Below are positions 18,479 through 29,695 of a stretch of DNA of 35,074 bases, piece by piece. The notes below the pieces were generated by a model. It saw only the letters and a list, made by a program, of their open reading frames with translations. It was not told the origin of the DNA and ran no database searches. This stretch comes from CAYXZL01 sp964469925 (GTDB lineage: Bacteria; Patescibacteriota; Gracilibacteria; Absconditabacterales; Absconditicoccaceae). The stretch is from contig CAYXZL010000012.1 in assembly GCA_964469925.1 (NCBI GenBank), positions 1 through 35,074 on the forward strand, in the 5' to 3' direction. Numbering within the stretch: position 1 is the stretch's first letter; each line of letters begins with the position of its first letter. A program made the translations under genes and the position numbers.

Positions 18479-19033
18479 TTAAGGAGAAGGAGTGCAGTTT
18501 TCGAGTTGCAAACCAAAATCAGCAAGGTTTTGACGACAAAGACCTAAAAAAGATCAAAATGTATGATAATTATGAGGGTTAGATCAAGCTATCTGAGGAT
18601 AAATAGTGATGTTTCGCAAATCAGCATCACCATGAGAGTTGTTCCTAACAACACGAGCAAATTCACGAGTCGCAATACCATAATCTCTTATCTGTAGTGC
18701 AACAGTTCTATGAGAAAAGTTTTCACTATGCAAGGCTGTATTGATACTATCTTCCAAAATGAGTAAATGATTGACAAGAGGATAAACGTTATTCATAAAA
18801 GTCTGAGAAAGATAGGGGTGAAGACGACGTCATCCAACCAATGTTGCATCTCCATCGGAAGCTCTCCCTGCACTGACCAAAAACATCGCTCTATTATGAG
18901 GACGATCACGTTTTCAGAGGTGTAAAAATAAAAGTCAACTAACACCAAAAAGGGCAATGAGAGAAAGCAAAATAATTTCACGATTGCGTCAAGTTCAAGA
19001 AGCTTGCTGACTGGTATGTGAAGGTGTGTTCAT
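18479..19033 (-). CDS. Membrane-anchored protein, unknown, 184 aa
   Basis: ATG 19031-19033 to TAA 18479-18481. A short Ser/Gln/Thr-rich N-terminus precedes one membrane helix (about 20-38, with EIILLSLIALFGVSG). Then follows an outside- or inside-facing domain of about 140 residues containing FLVSAGRASDGDATLVGG, MNNVYPLVNHLLILEDSI, ATREFARVVRNNSHGDADL and a C-terminal Cys pair (GLCRQ and ENCTP). I do not recognise a family. Six TGA codons are read as Gly. It is divergent from the 59-aa gene at 19233 across 199 bases. Confidence 0.65.
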
Positions 19034-19232
19034 AGGCTATGCACTACAAAAAAGCAAAACAAAAAAACTCCTCACAACGAGAAAGTTTCCAAACTAATAG
19101 CGTGGACGTATTACAGATGAGTTGATCGATGTCAATGCATAATGAGCAAAAGCGAAAACACCCATTGATTTTCACAAATCCATTTGCTAAAACTCATCAA
19201 AAGATGAAGATATTTAGTACGTAAAGGACTTC

Positions 19233-19412
19233 ATGTTCACACCTAACAAACAAGATGCAAAAAACAGAGCAGGGGACTGATTTAGAAATTTTGGTGAGAA
19301 ACTTGCTGCTCTAGGAACAGAAGCAAGAAGGCTCATTCACAAAGTCCTAGATAAGAGAACAAAAAATCCTCTCTACTCAGTTCAAGACAAGAAAGAACCC
19401 AAAAAATTATAG
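19233..19412 (+). CDS. Small basic protein, unknown, 59 aa
   Basis: AAAGGA stands 5-10 bases before ATG 19233, a good ribosome binding site. The product is soluble and basic with a central helix (FGEKLAALGTEARRLIHKVL) and a Lys-rich tail; one TGA encodes Gly. Stop TAG 19410-19412 lies 3 bases from the stop of the convergent transporter gene. No family is recognised. Confidence 0.5.
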
Positions 19413-19415
19413 TAG

Positions 19416-20327
19416 CTATAGCAGAACAAAAGCCACTAAGACAACAAACCCTACCATCATCAGATACAGTTGTTTTTGTGTAAGTTTATCCTTGAAAAAT
19501 ATTCGTGAAAAAATCGCTGTGACAATGATAGCAAACAACCTAATAAAATTAATGATATTTGCAGGATTATCCAAATACCCATAGTAAAACAAAAAATTTG
19601 CTCACACATTACAAAACCCCATCAAAGCAAGAATCCCAAAACTTGACCAACCAAGTCATTGCTTCAGATCAGATAACCTTGAGCCAAATCTCACCACATA
19701 TCGAACAAAAGCCACTACAGCAACAGCCGTTTCAGTAAAAAAGACAGACTGTACAGGGTTCATGACAGCATTTTTGATAAACCACGTATTCCCAACAAAA
19801 AATATCGTCCAGCACACCGCAGTACCCAATGGGAGCAATGCTTTTTTATTGATACACGGTTCTCACGCCTTTGTACTACAAGACGACTGCGTCCAGAGAA
19901 ATTGTGCTACTATGATGAAAAAAACCACTCCAAGAGCTATCTGAAACCACGGGAGACTCTCACTGGACTCAAACAGAGAGATGTTAGCAAAATACATAAG
20001 AAAGACCGCCAAGTTTGCTATGATCAAGCATATACCCGCATTGAGATGATCAAAAGCCTCAAACAAGAGAGCAATTCACACAAAACCAGCCAATCAGACT
20101 GAAGCCAAAACGACCAACGAAGTAGAAGAAAAATGAGGAAACAAGTCCCATCAAGCCAGGTGAGAAATAACAACCATATACACAGCTGCAAAGATGATCA
20201 TACTCACATATTGCCATACCAGTCAGGCATAGTTGTTATCAAAAACATTTGCAATACGCTTCATGGCAGTCGAACTAATACCCGCAAAGATCACGGCTAA
20301 CAGAGCTGCAGCAATTCATAGATTCAT
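19416..20327 (-). CDS. EamA/DMT-family transporter
   Basis: 303 residues with about ten membrane helices in two similar halves, the layout of drug/metabolite (EamA) transporters. The N-terminal half begins with MNLGIAAALLAVIFAG and GLVWQYVSMIIFAAVYMVV. The second half has GTAVCWTIFFVGNTWFIKN and ends in short helices with QKQLYLMMVGFVVL, the usual final helix pattern. Length fits the family (280-310). The gene begins 30 bases after the nucleoside hydrolase stop, in the same direction, so nucleosides, bases or ribose are plausible substrates, but EamA substrates vary widely. Stop TAG 19416-19418. Confidence 0.85.
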
Positions 20328-20357
20328 CTACTTACGGTAAACTAAAAGTTACTACTG

Positions 20358-21377
20358 CTATACAGGTTGTTGGTGCGGGTTGTAGGGAGTAGAAGAGCTT
20401 TTACTCACAAAATCAAATTCCTTAAAATCCTCTGTCATTGCCTCCAATACAGCAGTCACATCAATATCCAAAACGACAAAAGCATTAGTGCACACTCTAG
20501 GAAAATTACGCTCATCAGCGAGTGTTTTTCACTTCGTCATACCTTCCCTTGTATCAATCGATACATCCAGAAAACTACCACGATAGTTCTGAGGATAAAG
20601 CAGCAGTCAGACAGTATTCGCATCGTGAATAATAAACCCATCACGAAGCTTTGTTTGCCTAAATCATTGGTTACTACTAGTATTGAAGTCGGTCAGCTGT
20701 TTCAAAAAATCTCTATGCTCCTCATGATTGACATAGGAAAGGATAGGCTCGAGCTCATCACGACCAAAAATATAGTGGTTGGTAACATCTAAAGGAACAA
20801 TCGATAAGTCAACACCAGACTGCAAAACGACAGCAACGCTACGAGGATCATACCAGTAGTTAAATTCTGCTAGAGGAGTCACATTACCTCCAACACCAAA
20901 CGCACCCCCCATACTGATCAGTCCTTGAGATGTTTTCAGAAGTCCTGGGTACGTTTTCTCCAGATGTGCAAAATTGCTCAAGGGTCACATAGCTAAGATT
21001 CTCAAGTCATGACCATAACGTTTGATAAGGTCAGCCATAAGAGTAACACTATCATACACAGCAATATCAAGAGGCTTAGGGAGTAGAGAAGATAATCATC
21101 CAATCCCATCATTGCCGTGAATATGACTTGCATTGTCAGATCATTGTGCATCATGTCATCTAGCAATAGGAATATCTACTCACATCATCATCATAGCTCT
21201 CACAGCATTATCAAAGGTTGCCTGTGCGGGAACATTGCCACCAGAAGTAGTAATTCATACAATATCAATATATCCTCTTTTGTGCATAATCATCGCCCAT
21301 ATCAGAGCAAAAAAATCATCAGCACCAGGATCACAGTCAATCAACACGGGAATACGTTTGTCAGAAGTGAGTGTCAT
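20358..21377 (-). CDS. Inosine-uridine preferring nucleoside hydrolase
   Basis: Cleaves ribonucleosides to base and ribose. 339 residues. The N-terminal IDCDPGADD (about 12-20) is the family's DxDPGxDD calcium site. Further along are TTSGGN with AQATFDNAVRAM (the usual GN followed by N-A), GNDGIGG, and LRILAMGPLSNFA (GPLTN). MGGAFGVGGNVTPLAEFNYWYDP matches MGGxxxxGNxTPxAEFNxxxDP, shown near 20860-20915. The C-terminal His region DGFIIHDANTVGLLL corresponds to the HDP(L) motif, with Ala in place of Pro. Together with the transporter downstream it suggests nucleoside salvage or catabolism, useful for a host-dependent cell. Divergent from the peptidase gene across 100 bases. Confidence 0.92.
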
Positions 21378-21477
21378 AGAACGAAAAACAAGCTAAAACA
21401 AGGATTGCAATAAACAAGACAACTGCTACAAGTATAGGGCTAGTCAACAATTTCAGCAAATTTACTTCCCCTAAATC

Positions 21478-23280
21478 ATGCAGATCAAAACAGAATGGGA
21501 TTTGTCATTTTTGTATAACGGAGCAAAAGACTCGACGATCAAAACAGATACAGAAAAAGCAGAAAGAGTAATAGGAAACTTTGTACACAAACGGAAAAAT
21601 AGCACTGAGTATCTTAGAAATCCTGAAATAATACGCCAAGCACTTGATGAATACGAACAGATCCAAGCAGACTACTATCATGGGACTCGAGAAGCAACAT
21701 ATCGATGACTACAAACGTACCTCACACAAGATGAATGAGTCAAAGCAAACGCAAACAAGACCGCACTACGTGATCAGCAACTATTTGTACAGCTAGACTT
21801 TTTCGAATTAAATATAGCAAAAATTGATGCAGAAACACAAAAAAAATTCCTCAAAAGCGAAGCACTTACTCCATACCACTATTTTCTTCAGAGACTTTTT
21901 GATACAGCCCAATACAATTTGTCAGAAGCAGAAGAAAAAATAATCACATTGATGAGCAAAACATCATACAGTAATCGAGAAAAAATGGTCGAAGATTTCT
22001 TTGCAGACGAACAGGTTAGACGACAAGACGATCAAGGGGGAAAAAGTAATAAATGATTTGAAGAAATCATGACCCTACTAGCAGATAGTAACAAAACCAT
22101 CAGGGACAAAGCCGCTCGTATCATGAACAAACGATGCAAAAAAAACAACAACATAGCTGAAAAAGAGATAAATAGCATATTGGAGTACAAATACACAATA
22201 GATCAACTTCGCTGATATCAGAGACCAGATCAGGGTAGACATATTGCAGATGATGTGACGTATCAAATGGTCGATACCATCATCACAGTAACACAACGCA
22301 ATAACACACTAGCACACAGGCTATACAAACTCAAAGCTCAGCTACTAGGACAAAAAAAACTGGCCTATCATGAAAGAAATGTTCCTATCACCTTACAGGG
22401 AAAAGAAAAAACCTATAAATTTGATGAGGCTGTAAGCATAGTCGATAACGTACTATGAAAATTAGACCCAGCTTTCCAAGAAATATTTCACAACATGGTA
22501 AAAGACGGGAAAATCGATGTATACCCCCAAAAAGGAAAGCGTTGAGGAGCCTTTCATGCTGGATTAGGGAAAAACATACCATGACTAGTATTTCTTAACT
22601 TTACTAACAAACTCAACGATATAGCAACTCTTGCTCATGAATTAGGACATGCAATACATACCGAGTTTGTAAGAAAAAATCAGCACTCCTTATACTATGG
22701 TTATGGTATGTTTATGGCCGAAGTTGCAAGCACCTTTGTTGAGGATTTCGTGTACCAAGAAATAGAAAAAGAATTAGACGAACAGGGAAAGCTTTCTCTT
22801 CTTATACAACGTATCAACGACTTTGTAAGTTCCTGTATGAGGCAAATCTCATGCTATACATTTGAGACTGAGTTACATCAAGAGCGAAGAAAATCAGGTT
22901 ATCTCAAAAAAGATGCAATAGGAAATATCTTCAGCAAACACATGAGTGCATACATGTGACCGTATGTAACACAATCACCATGATCAAAAAACCGACGAAC
23001 CTATCGGTCTCATATTAGAAACTTTTTTTATGTATATAGTTACGCAGGTGGTATTTTGATAGCAAAAGCCTTTCAAAAAAAATATAAGTCAGACCCAGCT
23101 TTTATACAAAACTACAAAAGCATATTCTTGTCAGCGGGAAAGAGCGAACCTCCAGCATATACTTTGAACAAGATGGGTATTGACCTCCAAGACGAAAAAT
23201 TTCGACAAGCATGATTTGAAGAAGTAAACGAAATGATGACACAGGCTGAAAATATCGCAAAGAAATTATCTTTATTGTAA
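21478..23280 (+). CDS. pepF: Oligoendopeptidase F-type peptidase, M3 family
   Basis: Zinc metallopeptidase that cleaves oligopeptides in the cytosol. 600 residues, the family's normal length. There is no signal peptide. The N-terminal helical half contains WDLSFLYNG, typical of PepF. The zinc motif HELGH at about 387-391 (22636-22650) sits in ATLAHELGHAIHTEF, and the third ligand Glu is in FMAEVASTFVEDF. FRQ-like MRQISCYTFETELHQ and YVYSYAGGILIAKAF are also family segments. At least eight TGA codons are Gly, including KRGGAFHAG. The dehydrogenase gene begins 10 bases downstream, so the two are probably one operon. Confidence 0.93.
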
Positions 23281-23290
23281 ATACAATCAC

Positions 23291-24199
23291 ATGATGAAAA
23301 TATTGGTATACGAATCAGATCTGCGAGTGCATATGGAATACCTAGAGTACCTAGAACAAGAAGGCCACCACTTGATCAAAAAAGAGTCTGAAGAATATGA
23401 TCCTACGAAAATAGAAGCGATAATAGTATACAAAACACAAGTAACAAAGTCGGTATTGGATCACTACCCACAACTCAAACGAGTAATGAGAGTAGGAGTA
23501 GGATTAGATAAAATAGACCTTGAAGAATGCAAAAAAAGGAAAATAACTGTGCTCAACACTCCTGCAGCCAATGCAGACTCTGTCGCAGATCTTGCACTCT
23601 GGTGAACCTTATCTCTCAAAAGACGTGCAATACGATGATACGAATTGCTACAGTCAAACACAGAACAAGAAAGATTTCCTTACGAAGGAGACGAATTACA
23701 AAGCTGTAGTATAGGATTTGTATGATTTGGTAATATTGGGAAAAAAATATACCAAAGACTACAAGGATTTGGATGTACACAGTTTCGTGCCTACGATCCT
23801 TATCTGACAAAATCACCAGCAGAAAACGTCACACTCGAAAAGCATATAGAAAACATTTTGCAAAAAAGTGACATTGTCTATGTAGTAGTACCTCTCACAG
23901 AACAAACAGCCGACATCATCAATCATAGCTTTTTGCAAAACTGCAAACAAACAGTCACTATTATCAACACATCGAGAGGTTGAGTATGTCAAGAAAACGA
24001 CCTATACAGCTTTTTACAACAAAACCCACAAGCAAGTTATTATGGAGATGTGTGGAAAGGGGAGCTAGCTATCACTGACAGCATACACAGACTCTTGTCT
24101 TTAGAAAATTGCATCATTACACCCCATATCGGAGCCCACACCAAGCAAGCACAACAAAAAATGCATCGCTTTGACCTCAACCAAATACACCAACACTAA
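23291..24199 (+). CDS. D-isomer specific 2-hydroxyacid dehydrogenase (SerA/phosphoglycerate dehydrogenase-like)
   Basis: NAD(H)-dependent interconversion of a 2-hydroxy acid and 2-oxo acid. 302 residues. VMRVGVGLDKIDLEECKKR and VLNTPAANADSVADLALW are the usual substrate-domain segments. The NAD loop is VGFGNIGKKIYQRL at about 144, where the first Gly is TGA (23723-23725). The catalytic Arg is in INTSRGG and His in PHIGAHT; the Glu expected between them may be in WKGELAITDS. The protein lacks the C-terminal ACT domain of long SerA forms, so substrate is open. ATG 23291 and ATG 23294 are adjacent starts. Stop TAA 24197-24199 overlaps the next convergent stop by 4 bases. Confidence 0.88.
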
Positions 24200-25740
24200 G
24201 AAGATAGCAAAGAAATAAGAGACTCATGATCGTTATACAATCATCTCCACAAGACATAACCGTCAGGACGAATCAAGTACAACATCGTCACAGGACAGTG
24301 AAAAAGCTTATGAACTTCTGCATCATAGTCTCATAAAATTCTCATATCATCATCATAATTACTAATATCATATTGATTGGTAACAAGAAAGCTTTGACAA
24401 AATCTAACAAATTGCTGATGCAACGCATCGAATTGCTTCTGAAGGGTGGAGTCATGATCGGGATAGATACCAACAAACATCAATAAAACAGGCCTGAGAT
24501 CAGAAAAAAGCTCATACAGATGACGACGAGGCTCATTACTTTTGAGAACAAGGTAGCACGAAGGAGCAAAAACACCGATACCAACACCATGTTGAATATA
24601 CCAATAATTCTGTATAGTGAGATAAGCACGAGAATCAGTAATATCACCACCTTTTTTGAATCAACAAAAAGAGCTATAGTCCCCATGTACAAAAGAAGGC
24701 AAGATGCTACGTTTCATGGCATAGCGACTATAAGAAAACACATAACGCAAAGTGTGACCTACACTCACGTCCCACATAGAAAATGGATCAAGAGGAAAAG
24801 ATCCTATTCACGGGTTAAAGGCTGCACGTTGAGTAACGATAGCTACAAGATCACGCCTAATAGAAACAGAAGCTAAGAGTTTTGACTGAAAAAAAGCAAG
24901 AAATCAGTCTGAGAAAGTATGTAAAAAACGATCAGTGGTAGCACGAAGTTGATCGCAATAAAAGTCCCACTCAAGCATATACGGAGAACTTACAAAATCA
25001 TTGTCAGTACCAATAGTATGTGAATAGTGTTCCAAAAAAAGAAGAGTTTGAAAAAGCAATAAGTCAAAAGAAGATCAGACAGGAGAGTAAGGGAAATCTT
25101 GCCCACCAAGAACAACTCAAGACACAGTTCACGGGACAATGGATGAAGCAAGAGAGAAAGATCAATACAATCAAGAACTTCAGTATTTCGTAAGGAGATC
25201 TGATAGATCATAAGTGCTACCTAAATCAGGAATAAAAACACAGAATCTACCAAAAAAATGTAACCATCAAGAGTCAATGCGAATCAAACGAGCCTGTTCA
25301 CAGACATTATCAGACAAAGCAACAAAGCATGATGAATCAATGACCTGCTCTGTTATCATAATAGTACTATGTACTTCCGAAACAGACAAATCAGATCAGT
25401 GCTGGAGAAAAGCATCAAAAAAAACAGAAACTAGGTCCTCATAAGAAATACAAAGAAAAAAAGGATAATGGTAGTTTTTTTGCTGAAAATTGAGATTAAC
25501 AAGCTTGTTAGCGTTATGATAAACATCAAAGTCGGGTATAGTATGACCTTTTGCGACAATTTCATCAGCACATCACAAAAGCGACAAAAAAGAAAGACTA
25601 GCAGGGCTAAGAAGGAGCGGAGCCTGTACAAGAGGTCCAGTAGTATGCGAAGAGGTATCGAGAGAAAAAGGGGTACCCCAATGACGACCAAAATGTGCTA
25701 GAAGAAGTCATCCAAGATAAGTAGTAGATGCGGAAAACAT
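24196..25740 (-). CDS. Diverged flavin monooxygenase-like protein (PheA/TfdB fold), probably not a normal enzyme
   Basis: 514 residues. The order of segments follows FAD-dependent aromatic hydroxylases: PFSLDTSSHTTGP, LLLSPASLSFLSLLGCADEI, FDVYHNANKLVNLNF, YPFFLCISYEDLVSVFF, and at the C-terminus the thioredoxin-like domain ending TMLYLIRPDGYVLWRG, close to the family's LyLVRPDGxVxWR. The N-terminal FAD loop GxGxxG is not recognisable (SASTTYLGG in its place), and the usual GDAAHxxPPxGGQG block appears only as AAFNPGIGSFPLDPF. FAD binding is therefore uncertain. A TAG at 25789-25791 blocks a longer N-terminus; ATG 25738-25740 is the best start, GTG 25764 an alternative. At least ten TGA codons are read as Gly. 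It could be a pseudo-enzyme or a decaying gene kept in frame. Confidence 0.55.
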
Positions 25741-25858
25741 TCAAGCAGTAAGAGGGCAAAACACGCAAATAATAGTATTGTAATTGTGCTATAAAACCAT
25801 AGTTTTTGTGACAACTAAGCAAAAAATGCTTTTCTCTTTATTTAATCTATGTCTTGTA

Positions 25859-26551
25859 ATGAAAAAAATCCTTTTACTATCACTCGTGGTCACTTCTCTT
25901 GTTGTAGCTGGATGTGCAAAAAAGTGATTAACTGAAGCTCAACAAGCATGTGCAGACGCAATTCAACAATACCTAGCAACGACCAACACTGCCACAGAAG
26001 GAGCTGCCGTAAAAGACGGCGACTTAGTAACAGTTGACTATGTTGGCAGAACAAGTGATTCAGAAATATTTGATACAAGTGTTAAGTCAGTAGCAGAAGG
26101 ATGTAACAGCGTAACACAAGGAAGAAACTATGATGAATGATTGCAGTTTGTGGTTGGAGCAAAAAAGATGATACCCTGATTTGAAAAGGCTGTACTAGAT
26201 ATGAAAGTAGGTGAAACAAAAACAGTCGTATTGCCTCCTGAAGACGCATATGGGGAGTGGTCAGATAAAAACCTTGTTCAAATGAAAAGATCAGATCTGC
26301 CCACAGGTGACTGGAAAAAAGGAGATGAGTTACCAACATTTTTTGGTCCAATGCCTATCACTGATGCAACAGAAGAAACGGTAACTATCGACACCAATCC
26401 ACCATTGGCTGGGAAGACACTGACGTTCGACATAACTGTCAAAAACGTACAGGCAGCTGATACAGTAGCCGTGCCAGACGCTGCGGCAGTGGAACAAGAT
26501 CTATGAGCGGAAGAAGCACCAACCGAAGAAACAGAGACAGAAAACGAATAA
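25859..26551 (+). CDS. FKBP/SlyD-type peptidyl-prolyl isomerase, lipoprotein
   Basis: Catalyses cis-trans proline isomerisation in exported proteins. 230 residues. A signal peptide ends in the lipobox VVAGC (about 15-19). The FKBP domain follows: DGDLVTVDYVGRTSDSEIFDTS, FVVGAKKMIPGFEKAVLDM, VGETKTVVLPPEDAYGEW, then an insert-in-flap-like region with RSDLPTGDWKKGDELPTFFG and DTNPPLAGKTLTFDITV, as in SlyD-like proteins. The tail is acidic (Glu/Thr/Ala). Gly in MIPGFEKA and in DEGLQF is TGA. It sits divergent from the flavoprotein-like gene and is closed by a strong terminator at 26572. Confidence 0.9.
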
Positions 26552-26571
26552 TAGAAAAAGGTAATAGAAAA

Positions 26572-26603
26572 AATACTACCTCTATTATAGGTAGTATTTT
26601 TTT
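26572..26603. terminator. Bidirectional Rho-independent terminator
   Basis: AATACTACCT (26572-26581) pairs perfectly with AGGTAGTATT (26589-26598), 10 bp, loop of 7, followed by T-run 26597-26603. On the other strand the hairpin is followed by TTTTTTCT, so it can end both the FKBP transcript and the leftward DoxX-like transcript that converges on it. Confidence 0.9.
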
Positions 26604-26640
26604 GTTGAAGTAAAAATTTCAGCCACCAAGACACTATAGC

Positions 26641-27150
26641 TTAGCAAGCATGACCAGTCTTATCATGACATGTTCAACCACAACAAGAAGAGTCCATCTT
26701 TTTAGCATCAGAACATGAAGAACTGCAACACTTTCTACAACACAAAACATAACGTCCTGGTCCAGTAAAAACAAGTCCCAAAAACACAACTGCCAAATCT
26801 ACCGCATGCCAAGGACCGCCAAGCTCATATAGTCCTTGTCACTGAAAAAAGTGAGACAAAGCCGCCACTAGCATCGTAAAAGAGAGGAGAGCTGCAGAAA
26901 GTCTAAAAGCAATTCATAAGACAAAGGCAATTCAACCTACAAACATGATCAAGCCCGCAAGCAAACCCGCTACTGATGAAACAGAGGGATTGGAAGAGAC
27001 CATTCAACCAATCAACTGCCACATAGCAGATCAACCAAAAACAAGTCAGGCACCATGAATAGCCATCAGAGTTCCGACACCCAAGCGGATAATAAGCAAT
27101 CATTTGTTTTTACAAAAAACGCGGTAAGAGGAGCAAGATTCTTTTTGCAT
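26641..27150 (-). CDS. DoxX-like four-helix membrane protein with Cys-rich C-terminal tail
   Basis: 169 residues. Four membrane helices: GLLIIRLGVGTLMAIHGAGL, an ASVAGLLAGLIMFVGG-like second, SAALLSFTMLVAALSHFF, and AVDLAVVFLGLVF followed by TGPGRY. LxxRLxxGxxMxxHG and the final PGRYSLD-like TGPGRYVL are typical of the DoxX/DUF417 group. The last about 35 residues add a tail with eight Cys (CCRKCCSSSCS, then SSCCGGTCHDKTGHAC) plus two His, which looks like a soft-metal or redox site. The Cys in the N-terminal SCSS and FCK segments may join it. DoxX proteins are linked to thiol and oxidative-stress responses in some bacteria. Five or more TGA codons are Gly. Confidence 0.78.
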
Positions 27151-27311
27151 AGGAAAAGAATAGTAATAAAAAGCACAAAACACTATAGACACTAGGAAGA
27201 AAAAAACAATCACACACCTATATACAAAATCTTAATTCGATACATAGAAGGTAAGAGAAGCTTTTGTAACCAGAAAGAAAATGGGTAATAACAAAGAAAC
27301 ATATTTAGTTC

Positions 27312-28289
27312 ATGAAAAAAATGGGAAAAACAGCACTTATCTTCCTAAAAGGTATCGCAATGGGAACCTGCGACGTCATACCAGGTGTGTCCTGATGAAC
27401 CATCGCATTCATTACTGGAATCTATGACAGACTAATCGACGCATTAAATCATATAAACAAAAAGTCTTTTATGCACATCATGCAGGGCAAAATAACTCAA
27501 GCACGAAGATACTGTGATGGACAATTCCTAGTAACGCTTTTTGCAGGAATTATAGTAGCAATACTAAGTTTTGCGAAACTCATACAGTATGGTATGACAC
27601 ACCATCCAATACTTGTCTGGTGATTCTTTTTTGGACTGATTATCACGTCAGCACTGATGTTGTTGCAACACATAAAAAAGCGAACAACAGGCAGGTGAGT
27701 AAGTATAGCTGTTGGTATCGCCATAGGCTATATAGTTTCAACTCTACCCATTATGAACAATGGCGGAGAATCGCTCCGAAGCATTGGTATATCTGGAGCA
27801 ATTGCTATCATAGCCATGATACTACCAGGCATTAGCGGTTCTTACATGCTTTTGGTAATGGGTAAGTATAATATAATACTCTCATCTCTAACAAGCATAA
27901 TTGATGCAATGAAAAACATGACTTTAAGTGCAGAATGAGTGTCTTCAGCAATAACACTACTGGTGTTTATGGCAGGTTGTGTCATTGGCTTACTTTTGTT
28001 CTCAAAACTACTACATTGGATTAAAAACAACTATCACGACACGATGGTCGCAGTACTAACGTGATTTATGCTATGAGCAATTACTAAGGTACGACCTCGA
28101 CAACAAGTAGTAAGCACCTACCAAGATAGACATGGTATAGAACAGACCTTAAAAACAATCAACATCCTGCCTACAATAGCACAAGACCTATGGTCAGGAA
28201 TAGCAACAATCTGACTTGGAATAGTAGTGGTAACACTGATACATTATATCGCTAAGCACCACAAAGCATGAAAAAAACAAACTATGTAG
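27312..28289 (+). CDS. DUF368-family polytopic membrane protein
   Basis: 325 residues with about eight to ten membrane helices. The N-terminal GIAMGTCDVIPGVSGGTIAF is the family hallmark (GxAMGxxDVxPGVSGGTxA), with both Gly of SGG encoded by TGA. The mid-protein IAMILPGISGSYMLLVMGKY is the second diagnostic repeat, PGISGSxxLLxxGxY. DUF368 members (PopT-like) are linked to polyprenyl phosphate recycling in some bacteria, fitting the envelope genes nearby; that role here is inference. The 3' end overlaps the SpoU methylase gene by 22 bases, which indicates translational coupling. Confidence 0.88.
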
Positions 28290-28744
28290 TCTGTGAAAAC
28301 ATACGTAGTGCCTACAATGTCGGCAATATACTCCGCACAGCAGATGCATTATGACGGTGAGTAATTATATCAGGGTATGCTGCACCTATTCATCACCCAA
28401 AAGTAAAAAAGACTGCATTATGAGCAGAAGAATCAGTCCCTACTAAACACTTTCTAGATATAGAAGAAACAACCAAACGACTAAAAAATGAAGGCTACAC
28501 CATCATATCCGCAGAACTTAATAACAAAAGTCGTCCCCTCAATCATGCAAGGAAGGAAATCGATCCAAATAGTGTTATCGCAGTAGTGATGTGAAATGAG
28601 CTATTAGGAGTAACACAAGAAACACTCAATGCCTCAGACTTCATCTATCACATCCCTATGCATGGTATCAAGGAGTCCCTCAATGTAGGACAAGCAGCAG
28701 CTATTTTTATGCGAGAATTAGGAAAGAAAACTACTAGAAAGTAA
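28268..28744 (+). CDS. SpoU/TrmH-family RNA 2'-O-methyltransferase
   Basis: 158 residues, a minimal SPOUT methylase without extra domains. NIRSAYNVGNILRTAD is motif 1 (N-x-R, GNIxRTA), VIAVVMGNELLGV is motif 2 (Gly of MGNE is TGA), and IPMHGIKESLNVGQAAAIFM is motif 3 (IPMxGxxxSLNVxxAxxI). Length and motif 3 fit TrmH/TrmL-like tRNA methylases, but the site cannot be assigned. ATG 28268 lies inside the upstream gene. The convergent SDR stop is 2 bases beyond this stop. Confidence 0.92.
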
Positions 28745-28746
28745 CA

Positions 28747-29535
28747 TTACTGGGCTGTATATCCCCCATCAATACTCACAAGAGCACCTGTCATAAATCA
28801 CACGGAGTCAGAAAGCAAAAAACTTACCAAGTTAGCAACCTCCGCTGGAGTACCAAGTCTCTGGATTGGCTGAGCTTTTTCTAAGAATTCGTAACCTTTC
28901 TGAAAATCTCATCAAAAATTCTTATCGGCAAATCATTGCATAGCACCGCGTGCTAGTGGCGTATCAATAGTACCAGGACAGACACAATTTACCCTAATAT
29001 GATCTTTTGCAAAATCTATCGCAGTACTTTTAGTCAGCTGACCAATAGCTCACTTAGCAGCACCATAAGCGGAAGATTCTGCTTTGCCAATAAGACATTG
29101 GTCACTTCACATCAAGACAATAGATCAACCACCTCACTGCTGCAGATAAGGAATCGCATACTTGAGAGTCAGAAAAACTCACTCTACATCTACTGCAAAC
29201 ATCTCTCTCCACTGTTCTAGAGTTGTGTCAAGCACAGTACCAACCATATGCTTCCCAGCATTAGCAAAAACACCATGCAGCGATCAAAAATGCACAACAG
29301 TCTGATCAATACTATCGTTGACATCCTTCGATTGAGTAACATCACAGGGCAAAAAAAGAACTCTTCCCAAATCAAGTCATAACTCAGCTACGTCATGCAA
29401 GACTTTTTGAGCACTATCGGCATTTCTGCCTGTAAAAGCTACATAGGCTCATTCTCTCAAACAGGAAAGAACTGTTGCAGCTCCTATACCACTGGTCCCT
29501 CAGGAAATATAAATAACGTTGTCTAAAAGTATCAT
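28747..29535 (-). CDS. Short-chain dehydrogenase/reductase (SDR)
   Basis: 262 residues, classical SDR length. The cofactor loop is ISGGTSGIGAA (TGxxxGxG form, first Gly from TGA), then CDVTQSKDVN, FANAGKH (NNAG variant), the catalytic Ser in IVLMGSDQ, and YGAAK (Y-x3-K) before GAIGQLTKSTAIDFAKDHIRV. The C-terminus has CPGTIDTPLA and the usual ending SIDGGYTAQ. The substrate is unknown; the fold covers 3-oxoacyl-ACP reductases and many sugar or steroid dehydrogenases, and the SIDGG end is common to FabG-like members. Start ATG 29533-29535. Confidence 0.92.
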
Positions 29536-29607
29536 CAAAAAAACAGTGAAAAATAAACAAGAAAGATTATAGAGACAAAACAAAAAAAAACTAAAAAATA
29601 TACAAAC

Positions 29608-29642
29608 GACTATCAAAATTGTGCAGACTTCTTACGTAAGAA
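29608..29642. repeat. Copy 1 of a 13-bp direct repeat plus adjacent 14-bp palindrome
   Basis: GACTATCAAAATT at 29608-29620 is repeated exactly at 30021-30033, on either side of the 99-aa gene. Nine bases after copy 1 is the perfect palindrome TTCTTACGTAAGAA (29629-29642), a likely dimeric protein site upstream of that gene and between it and the divergent SDR gene. Confidence 0.5.
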
Positions 29643-29695
29643 CAGGATTACTACAGTATACGAAAGCAGTATTTAACCTGACAAAGCAAAAAGAT

